A stretch of DNA of 38,455 bases from Planctomycetia bacterium (lineage in GTDB: Bacteria; Planctomycetota; Phycisphaerae; Phycisphaerales; SM1A02). Below are positions 32,328-38,455 of this stretch, one piece after another. Position numbers and translations under genes: made by a program. The stretch spans positions 1-38,455 of the forward strand of contig SXSS01000016.1 of assembly GCA_005792145.1 (NCBI GenBank). Direction: 5' to 3'. Numbering within the stretch: the stretch's first letter is position 1; every line of letters begins with the position of its first letter. A model generated the notes under the pieces. That model did no database searches. It was not told the DNA's origin and saw only the letters and a program-made list of their open reading frames with translations.

Positions 32328-32875
32328 AGATCTCCTCTTTCTGGGTATGGGCGATTGTGCCGACCACCATCAGTGCGACCATCATTTGTCTATTTGCAAT
32401 TCCAAATTTTCGGGATGCAGGAGTCATGCGTGCGGACAGCAAAAATGTAACAAAGGCAACTGACGAATATCTGATGCAACGGGATGAATACGAAAGCCTT
32501 CAATTGGAAGTGAAATCTTTGCAATTACGCTGTGATGAAAATGGCCACACTATTCGAACGGATTCCAACGACAGCAAACTCGTTTCATCTATGACTCGGC
32601 CAATCGATGGCACAGAAGTCCTCGATCAATCGATTCGCATTGGGGAACGCGAAGTGCTGAGTGTGCGCCCTGCTGGCCTTGCACTCGACCGTCGCAACGT
32701 TGAAATGCAGATGACGGGATCGTTCGACGCGGTGTTCAACACGGTGCGAAAAGCAGAGCAAGAAGCTGGATTGTCACGCGTGCGCTCTATTGACATTCAC
32801 CGCGAAGGACTGCAAGTGCAGGCGACTGTCGGCATTGATGAATACTTTCACGCTTCTGAGGGCAAACCACAATGA
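32324..32875 (+). CDS. PilO/GspM-like inner-membrane protein
   Basis: 183 residues with one N-terminal membrane helix (VWAIVPTTISATIICLFAIP), a coiled coil (about 37-70) and a small alpha/beta domain (VEMQMTGSFDAVFNTVRKAEQEAGLSRVRSIDI), the PilO/GspM plan. Sequence similarity is weak, as usual for these proteins; the assignment rests mainly on the order M-N-O-P. Overlaps both neighbours by ATGA. Confidence 0.65.
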   Translation: MKISSFWVWAIVPTTISATIICLFAIPNFRDAGVMRADSKNVTKATDEYLMQRDEYESLQLEVKSLQLRCDENGHTIRTDSNDSKLVSSMTRPIDGTEVLDQSIRIGEREVLSVRPAGLALDRRNVEMQMTGSFDAVFNTVRKAEQEAGLSRVRSIDIHREGLQVQATVGIDEYFHASEGKPQ

Positions 32876-33396
32876 CATTTGCCAATCGATGGAGTGCATT
32901 CGCCGCTCGACTGGGAACTTCACCCCGTCAACTTGCGATCTTGTTGGCGTCTGCAGTGATTGCGATCGGCATCTTCGGTGGAAAGTTGTTCTTCGCACCA
33001 AAATCCGCGGCGGCTGCGATTGCTCAACCAGCGCCTGTTACAAAACTTCTAGAACCTGCCGCGGTCGTCATCCCAGAAATTTTCATGCAAGCAATACCTC
33101 ATTGGAACCTCGCTGTAATCCCAGCTCGAAGTCCATTTACTTCCCCTGCGGACCTGAAACCTCCAGTTGATGCATCTGCATCAGTTGCAAACACGCCTGC
33201 TGCAATCCAATCAACCCTTGTCTTACAAGCCACGCTGGATCGAACCTTCGCGATCGTCAATGGAAAAACTCTTCGCGTCGGGCAAACATGGAAAGACTCA
33301 AAAAATGGAAATACTTTCCAACTTCTTGAAGTTGGCGAACGTGACGCCCGATTCTCGGTTGGGAATCAGGTCATAGAACTCTCACTTGATCATTGA
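32872..33396 (+). CDS. PilP/GspC-like periplasmic connector
   Basis: 174 residues. N-terminal membrane helix at about 23-42 (LAILLASAVIAIGIFGGKLFF), an Ala/Pro-rich linker, then a small beta domain at the end: LQATLDRTFAIVNGKTLRVGQTW... FQLLEVGERDARFSVGNQVIEL. This HR-like beta-barrel with an IVNGxxxxxG strand is what PilP and GspC use to contact the secretin. The membrane anchor is GspC-like, whereas PilP is normally a lipoprotein, so the hybrid label is deliberate. Overlaps the PilO-like gene by ATGA. Confidence 0.65.
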   Translation: MTFANRWSAFAARLGTSPRQLAILLASAVIAIGIFGGKLFFAPKSAAAAIAQPAPVTKLLEPAAVVIPEIFMQAIPHWNLAVIPARSPFTSPADLKPPVDASASVANTPAAIQSTLVLQATLDRTFAIVNGKTLRVGQTWKDSKNGNTFQLLEVGERDARFSVGNQVIELSLDH

Positions 33397-33416
33397 TAAA
33401 TCCAAAGGACAATCCA

Positions 33417-35159
33417 ATGAGCAATTTCAATCATCCAGTTTCAATCTCGCTTGGTCAAGTCCTTATGGAATCTGGACTACTGACCGCAGAGCATTTGCGC
33501 GATGCGCTGCTTGCTCAGTCGGCGGATTCGCAGCGCAAGATGCTTGGAGAAATTTTGGTCGAGCGCGGATTCGTGACGCAAGACCAATTGCTTCGTGCGC
33601 TTGCGCGGGCAAAGGGCTTGGAATTCATCGAACATCCAGCCGAAGTCGCCGATCCTGGAGTTCGTGCATTGGTTCCGGAGGCAATTCGCAACGAAAATAT
33701 GGTTCTGCCACTATCGCTCACCGAAGGCGAACTGGTCGTTTGCACTGCAAATCCGGATGACTTTGTAGTCACCGAACATCTTGCCAGAATGACTGGATTT
33801 CGTATTCGTGTGACAGTCAGCACGCCAGCCGCGCTTGAAGTCGCGTTTGCAATTCCAACTCCAGAAGTGGAAGCCGCAGCCGATCGATCTGGCGAACAAT
33901 CACAGGAAATTGTCGCCGAGATTCTTGACAACCTCGATGATGTTGTCGGATCTGTCTCTGAACCACAGATGGCAGAGATGTCTGGCAGTGCAGACGAAGC
34001 ATCCAGCGGTCCCGTTGTGCGCTTGGTGAATCACATCATTGCTTGCGCCGTCGCCGAAGGCGCGTCGGATATTCATATTGAACCTGACGATGGACAATTA
34101 CGAGTGAGATTGCGCGTTGACGGCGTGCTGCATGTGCGCATCAAACCACCTCACAGAATGCACTCGGCAATAGCAAGCCGCGTGAAAATTATGGCTCGCT
34201 TGGATATTTCAGAGCGACGCGTCCCGCAAGACGGGGAAATCAGCGTGCGAGTGAATGGTCGGCCAATCGACCTGCGCGTTTCCACATTGCCTGGAAAGTT
34301 TGGTGAAAAAGTCGTCATGCGAGTGATCGATGTTGGCGGCACCCGTATCGGCTTGGACAAACTGGGCTTTCGCCCATCAACTGAAGCGACTTTTCGCAAA
34401 GTGATCGACGAACCACATGGCGTCGTGTTGGTCACTGGCCCAACCGGCAGCGGAAAATCGACAACTCTCTATTCGGTTCTTTCTGGATTCGATACTGAAA
34501 GCTTGAATGTTTCCACTGTCGAAGATCCTGTCGAAAGCAACTTACCCGGCGTGCATCAAACACAAATGAATATCAAAGCGGGACTCACATTTTCTGGCGC
34601 GCTTCGATCGCTCCTTCGACAAGATCCCGACATCATCATGGTTGGAGAAATTCGCGACGGAGAAACCGCCCAGACCGCTGTGCAGGCCGCGCTCACTGGC
34701 CATTTGGTTCTCTCGACTTTGCATACAAATGATGCTCCTAGTGCAGTCACTCGACTGACCAACCTTGGCGTAGAGCCTTTTCTGGTCGCCGCAAGCCTTC
34801 GTGGCGTGCTCGCGCAGAGATTGGTGCGTAAGACATGTTCACACTGTCGGACCACATATAACCCCGATGCGCACGAAATAGCCAGCATGGGCAAGTATTC
34901 GGATGGTGTGCAGGAATTGACCAAAGGAATTGGTTGCAGAAAGTGCCACGACCGCGGCTATTCAGGACGAATTGGCCTCTATGAATTGTTGGTTCCAAAC
35001 AACCAAATTTTGGATGCAATTTCAGCAAAACTTGATCTAAATGCAATACGTGATTTGCTTTCGAAGCAAGGATTTGAAACCTTATGGGATGACGGCATTC
35101 TCAAAGTGCTCGCTGGATCGACAACTTTGGAGGAAGTACATGGCGCATGCCGTCGCTGA
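33417..35159 (+). CDS. pilB: Assembly ATPase (PilB/GspE family)
   Basis: 580 residues. ATG 33417 has AAAGGA eight bases upstream; an in-frame TTG at 33393 is less likely. Powers pilin polymerisation from the cytoplasmic face. N-terminal MshEN/GspE-N domain (GQVLMESGLLTAEHLRDALLAQ, LGEILVERGFVTQDQLLRAL). Catalytic domain: Walker A GPTGSGKST (341-349), Asp box and STVEDPVE (366-373), Walker B DIIMVGEIRDGETA (405-418), His box STLHTND. The zinc tetracysteine is complete: C474xxC477 and C507xxC510. It ends 20 bp inside the PilC gene. No PilT-type retraction ATPase follows. Confidence 0.93.
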   Translation: MSNFNHPVSISLGQVLMESGLLTAEHLRDALLAQSADSQRKMLGEILVERGFVTQDQLLRALARAKGLEFIEHPAEVADPGVRALVPEAIRNENMVLPLSLTEGELVVCTANPDDFVVTEHLARMTGFRIRVTVSTPAALEVAFAIPTPEVEAAADRSGEQSQEIVAEILDNLDDVVGSVSEPQMAEMSGSADEASSGPVVRLVNHIIACAVAEGASDIHIEPDDGQLRVRLRVDGVLHVRIKPPHRMHSAIASRVKIMARLDISERRVPQDGEISVRVNGRPIDLRVSTLPGKFGEKVVMRVIDVGGTRIGLDKLGFRPSTEATFRKVIDEPHGVVLVTGPTGSGKSTTLYSVLSGFDTESLNVSTVEDPVESNLPGVHQTQMNIKAGLTFSGALRSLLRQDPDIIMVGEIRDGETAQTAVQAALTGHLVLSTLHTNDAPSAVTRLTNLGVEPFLVAASLRGVLAQRLVRKTCSHCRTTYNPDAHEIASMGKYSDGVQELTKGIGCRKCHDRGYSGRIGLYELLVPNNQILDAISAKLDLNAIRDLLSKQGFETLWDDGILKVLAGSTTLEEVHGACRR

Positions 35160-36399
35160 ACAAGTTCTGACCCCCCGCTTCGAATGGCGCGCTCGTCGAG
35201 CGGATGGCGCGCCAGAGCGAGGCATTATGGAAGCCGCAAATTATGCGGGAGTTGTTCGCGAACTTCACAGACAAGGCTTCGCAGTTGTTTCGATTGCGCT
35301 CACGGATATTGATGCGAAGCCGATTGCGCGCGCCAACCATAATGATCGATCGCTCAGTTCACGCTTCAGTAAAGATGAAGTTCTCTCATTGTGCACTCAA
35401 CTTTCTGTGATGATGAAGACTGGAGTTTCGCTGATTGAAGGTCTTGAAACATACGCCGCGCAAACTCCAAGCAAGGAAGCGGCATCGGTCATTCGCCGCA
35501 TTCGTGACGATGTTTGTGAAGGCGAAGATCTCTCCGCTGCGATGGCCAAATGGCCGCGGATTTTTCCGACGGTCATGATTGCCTTGCTCCAAGCAGCTGA
35601 AGCGACTGGAATGCTGGACCAAATGCTTGCGAGAATCTCGAAGGATCTTTCCAAGCAACGTAAATTCACACGACAAGTGAAAGGGGCGATGGCATATCCG
35701 GGCATCATGCTGCTCGTTGCAATTGCTGCAGTCACGATCATCATGACGTTTGTCCTGCCGAAGTTCAAGCCGCTCTTTTCCGCGCAAGGCGACAACTTGC
35801 CTGTCATCACTCGATATCTCATGGCGGTCGCCGACAGCCTGCAGAATAATGGAGTGATTTGGATCATCACCATCAGCGCGGTGATCTTTGGTTTCGTGTT
35901 CTGGGCGAAATCAACTGCTGGTCGGCTTGCGCTTGATTGGCTGCGAATGAACACGCCAATCGTCAAGAAAATGTTTCAACAGTTGTACACGGTTCGTTTC
36001 GCCAGCACGATGGGCACACTGCTCGCAGCGGGAGTCAGCTTGCTTGATGTCATCCGCATCTTGCGAACTGTCACTGGAAACACTTTGTACAACCAATTGT
36101 GGGATGAGCTGGAAGAGCGCGTGAACCGTGGGCAGGATATGTCCACTGCTTTCCTGAAGTCACCACTTGTTCCGCGTCCCGTCTCGGCGATGATCAATGC
36201 CGGCGAGCGAAGCGGGCGATTGTCTGAAACTCTTGAACATGCAGCACAATTTTCGGAAGAAGAGCTTGACTCCGCCATCAAGATGTCGACAAGCTTGATC
36301 GAGCCGATCATGATTCTTGGTATGGGTGTGGTTGTTGGTGGTATTGCAGCGGCAATGTTGTTGCCAATCTTTGGATTGAGTAAGTCACTTCATCACTAA
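35140..36399 (+). CDS. pilC: Inner-membrane platform protein (PilC/GspF family)
   Basis: 419 residues from ATG 35140, chosen because GGAGGAAG lies just upstream; it overlaps the ATPase gene by 20 bp. Two repeated T2SF domains: LCTQLSVMMKTGVSLIEGLETYA and RFASTMGTLLAAGVSLLDVIRIL, each followed by a membrane helix; the last helix is PIMILGMGVVVGGIAAAMLLPIFGL. The platform couples ATPase movement to pilin extraction. Last gene of the plus-strand operon, converging on the kinase gene 51 bp away. Confidence 0.92.
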   Translation: MAHAVAEQVLTPRFEWRARRADGAPERGIMEAANYAGVVRELHRQGFAVVSIALTDIDAKPIARANHNDRSLSSRFSKDEVLSLCTQLSVMMKTGVSLIEGLETYAAQTPSKEAASVIRRIRDDVCEGEDLSAAMAKWPRIFPTVMIALLQAAEATGMLDQMLARISKDLSKQRKFTRQVKGAMAYPGIMLLVAIAAVTIIMTFVLPKFKPLFSAQGDNLPVITRYLMAVADSLQNNGVIWIITISAVIFGFVFWAKSTAGRLALDWLRMNTPIVKKMFQQLYTVRFASTMGTLLAAGVSLLDVIRILRTVTGNTLYNQLWDELEERVNRGQDMSTAFLKSPLVPRPVSAMINAGERSGRLSETLEHAAQFSEEELDSAIKMSTSLIEPIMILGMGVVVGGIAAAMLLPIFGLSKSLHH

Positions 36400-36450
36400 G
36401 TTGTATGGGGGTCTTCGTGACTCGCCAGGACGTTCGCGTAACTGGCAAGC

Positions 36451-38040
36451 TTAGGGAACAGTGACGGTCGCGGCGGGGTCGAGGCGCACACGCATCTGAA
36501 GAGGTGCGGTGCGCCCACCCCGTGGCGCAGCGGAAATCGATTCCGTGTGCTTTTGAAAACCACTCTTGGAAATAATGATCATTGCATTCTGACTATTTTG
36601 CTTCCAAGCAATGATTGAGCGAAGAGGGGTGACTCCAACATCCAGCCCATCGATTGTTACATTCGCGCCTGATGGATCGGATTCAATCAAAATCGCCTCG
36701 GAGATAGCAGGCGATTCGTCTTGTTGTGCGGATGAAAATCCGGAAGACTTTATAATTTTACGCCACTGATCCACCAACCATTGCGGCTTGATTGTGTCTG
36801 TTGCGACAAGTGCAACGATCGCCACGAGCAATACCGAAAGCGTCGGAACAAGCCAGCCACTTGATCGTCTGATCGTGTCAGGTTCCAGACTATGCGGCTG
36901 TTTTTTCCCTTGAATTGAACGATTTTTGACTGCAGTGGCTGGCTCCTTGGAGAACTCCGCAACAGGGTTAGATATTGGTTCTCCACGCAACCAACTACGC
37001 AGTTTTATGCCAAGTTCGCGCGCATCTGCAAATCGCTCGCTGCGCTCCCGGCGCAGGCACTTGGCGACGATTCCCGAAAGTTCTTCATCGACCTCGGATA
37101 ACGTTGATCGAATATCTGGCGCATCAATATCACACACGATGCGCGCAGCTTCGTGAACGGAAAGTGCTCGAACGTCATGCGGATATGTTCCGGAAATCAA
37201 TTCGAAGAGAACGACGCCAAGCGCATAGACATCCGCTCGCTGATCAATCTTGCGTGGATCGCCGGCGAATTGTTCTGGACTCATGTACTGCATCGTTCCG
37301 ACGAGTTGGCCAGTTTGCGTTTGTATTGCTGTCATCTCAGAATCATTTCCAAGACATCGCGCAACACCAAAGTCAATGACCTTTGGAGATCCATCCACCG
37401 CAACCAAAATATTCGCAGGCTTCAAGTCGCGGTGAACGATTCCCATTCGGTGAGCATGACCAATCGCATCGCTGATCTGCGCAACAATGCCGAGCCTTTC
37501 GCGCAGATCGAGGTGCTTGGCGTCGCACCACATGACAAGTTCCTTTGCATTTGCGATGTATTCCATCGCAAACCACGGAACAGCTCCCTCGCCATCGTCA
37601 TACATCCCGCTTGCATAAAAAGATGCGATTGCAGGATGATGGAGTTTCTTCATCACTTCTGCTTCACGAGCGAATCGTTGGATCGCGATCTGACTCGTCA
37701 CTGCTCGACCAAGGACTTTCATTGCGACTTCGCGAGTTGCGTCCGTTGTGCTGCGTGCGAAATAAACCCGCCCCATACCCCCACTGCCAATCAATTTTTC
37801 GATGCGGTACTCACCCAGAATTTGATTCAAGAGCCCATCAGCAAGACGACTTGGAGTTTCTGCCGGCAGATGTTCTGCGTGCGTCAGATGTGCGCTGTGC
37901 TCAGTGAGCAAGCGCTTGACTTCCGCGAGGACTTGCTCATCAATAGTTTGCGTAGCGACCCATGAGGCGGGATCGGGTGTTCCGCCACGAATAGCTTCTT
38001 CGAAGAGTCGCTGCGCTTGAGCACGCTGCGCGGGATTCAT
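36451..38040 (-). CDS. Transmembrane Ser/Thr protein kinase with C-terminal PEGA domain
   Basis: 529 residues. An N-terminal 60-residue helical region (RAQAQRLFEEAIRGG... EVKRLLTEHSAH) is typical of planctomycetal kinases. Kinase domain about 77-350: glycine loop GSGGMGRVY (85-93), VAMKVL (Lys108), HRDLKPAN (Asp205), DFGVA (223-227), GTMQYMSPEQF, and DVYALGVVLFELISG. All catalytic residues are present, so it should be active. Membrane helix about 396-413, then an external PEGA domain (AILIESDPSGANVTIDGLDVGVTPL) that may bind wall or surface polymers. Convergent with the pilus operon; substrates unknown. Confidence 0.92.
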   Translation of the reverse strand: MNPAQRAQAQRLFEEAIRGGTPDPASWVATQTIDEQVLAEVKRLLTEHSAHLTHAEHLPAETPSRLADGLLNQILGEYRIEKLIGSGGMGRVYFARSTTDATREVAMKVLGRAVTSQIAIQRFAREAEVMKKLHHPAIASFYASGMYDDGEGAVPWFAMEYIANAKELVMWCDAKHLDLRERLGIVAQISDAIGHAHRMGIVHRDLKPANILVAVDGSPKVIDFGVARCLGNDSEMTAIQTQTGQLVGTMQYMSPEQFAGDPRKIDQRADVYALGVVLFELISGTYPHDVRALSVHEAARIVCDIDAPDIRSTLSEVDEELSGIVAKCLRRERSERFADARELGIKLRSWLRGEPISNPVAEFSKEPATAVKNRSIQGKKQPHSLEPDTIRRSSGWLVPTLSVLLVAIVALVATDTIKPQWLVDQWRKIIKSSGFSSAQQDESPAISEAILIESDPSGANVTIDGLDVGVTPLRSIIAWKQNSQNAMIIISKSGFQKHTESISAAPRGGRTAPLQMRVRLDPAATVTVP

Positions 38041-38058
38041 AGGTGCAAGAATAGCCCA

Positions 38059-38382
38059 ATGTGTATTCTGTGCAGCGTGAAAGTCTTATTGATCATCGTG
38101 GGTGCGATGGGCGCCCTCCTCTTCGCACGAGCAGCCAAGTTTGGTCCGATGGAGAGCGAACCGCTCAGTGTGATCATTGCATGGGCGATTTCGATCGCTG
38201 CACTCATCAGCGCAGTCTGGCTGGCAAAGCTGAAGTTTGCTGCGTGGGCAGCGATTTTCGGCGCGATGGCGGTTGTTATGAATGTGATCGCACCAATTCA
38301 CTTGCAGCCAAATTGGATCGTGCCGATGAACATCGCGTGCGGAGTTTTGTGCGCAGCGTGCGTGGTGCGGAACTGGGAGTAA
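38059..38382 (+). CDS. Small four-helix membrane protein (DUF6804-like)
   Basis: 107 residues from ATG 38059, or about 101 from the GTG at 38077, which would give the cleaner N-terminus VKVLLIIVG. Four hydrophobic segments are visible (LLIIVGAMGALLFA, LSVIIAWAISIAALISAVWLA, FAAWAAIFGAMAVVMNVI, IVPMNIACGVLCAACVV). The stretch AVVMNVIAPIHLQPNWIVPMNI resembles the N-P-I-x-P-I-x-L-x-x-x-x-W motif of DUF6804 proteins, from memory. Function unknown. Divergent from the kinase with an 18-bp gap. The stop codon TAA (38380-38382) lies in the first copy of the terminal tandem repeat. Confidence 0.55.
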   Translation: MCILCSVKVLLIIVGAMGALLFARAAKFGPMESEPLSVIIAWAISIAALISAVWLAKLKFAAWAAIFGAMAVVMNVIAPIHLQPNWIVPMNIACGVLCAACVVRNWE

Positions 38383-38455
38383 CAGTCCAAGACTGGGAGT
38401 AACAGTCCAAGACTGGGAGTAACAGTCCAAGACTGGGAGTAACAGTCCAAGACTG
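38371..38455. repeat. 20-bp tandem repeat at the window end, four copies plus a partial
   Basis: The unit GACTGGGAGTAACAGTCCAA is repeated from 38371 (first copy starts with A), 38391, 38411 and 38431, with five more bases at 38451. Each unit holds the inverted pair GACTG/CAGTC, and CAGTC also pairs with the next unit's GACTG, so the array can fold in two registers. The first copy provides the stop codon of the small membrane protein. The array runs off the window. Confidence 0.95.

Noticed and set aside
36400-36450. Terminator between the PilC gene and the kinase gene
   Set aside because: Only a 5-bp GCCAG/CTGGC pair with a 13-base loop and no U-run; too weak to call.

Overview
The window looks like a contig from a member of the Planctomycetota, most likely class Phycisphaerae. 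Three secreted proteins end in paired Asp/Asn-rich repeats of the type xDxNGDGxxDGxDLxxLLSxWG, called GC-type dockerins in that class. There is also a planctomycete-style Ser/Thr kinase with a PEGA tail, and several prepilin-type proteins. Base composition is near 50% GC. The taxonomy is inference from protein families; no rRNA or tRNA gene was seen. Both contig ends lie in short tandem repeats, which suggests that the assembly stopped there.

Left part (1-7.0 kb): adenine deaminase; a ChaA-type cation/proton antiporter on the other strand; a secreted thioredoxin fold that has lost both catalytic cysteines; then a small plus-strand cluster of a His-rich exported peptide with a near-consensus, apparently leaderless promoter, a prepilin-like protein, and two paralogous secreted proteins with different C-terminal modules (dockerin versus PEP-CTERM-like).

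Centre (7.0-22.0 kb): an alpha-glucan utilisation locus. On the minus strand, a secreted GH13 amylase, a GH77 4-alpha-glucanotransferase and a GT35 alpha-glucan phosphorylase form one tight operon. Divergently, a solute-binding-protein/permease fusion and a second permease make up a sugar ABC importer. The matching ATPase gene lies 1.5 kb further on and is interrupted by one in-frame TAA at a position that is normally Tyr. A secreted GH13 branching-enzyme-like protein with a dockerin tail converges on it; the two 3' ends overlap inside a 12-bp tandem repeat. A degraded ClpP-like exported protein, a SYLF-domain lipoprotein and a dockerin protein with a CBM9-like N-terminus complete the region. 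In outline, polymer is cut or remodelled outside, maltodextrins are imported, and MalQ plus phosphorylase turn them into glucose and glucose-1-phosphate.

Right part (23.0-36.4 kb): a complete-looking type IV pilus / type II secretion-like assembly locus in two divergent operons. Minus strand: three minor prepilins (I/V, J/W and a GspK/PilX-like protein with a beta-helix-like tail), a fourth GspH-like prepilin, a secretin and a TPR lipoprotein, mostly joined by ATGA overlaps or directly adjacent stop and start codons. Plus strand: a major pilin preceded by a 12-bp hairpin with a CUUG tetraloop and followed by a strong intrinsic terminator, then PilM, N, O and P-like proteins, the assembly ATPase and the PilC/GspF platform. 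No prepilin peptidase or PilT is present in the window. This machine could be the export route for the secreted glucan enzymes, but that is inference.

The right edge (36.4-38.5 kb) has the kinase and a small membrane protein whose stop codon lies in the terminal 20-bp repeat. No gene-free stretch exceeds 300 bp; the longest is the roughly 270-bp divergent region at 29843-30112.
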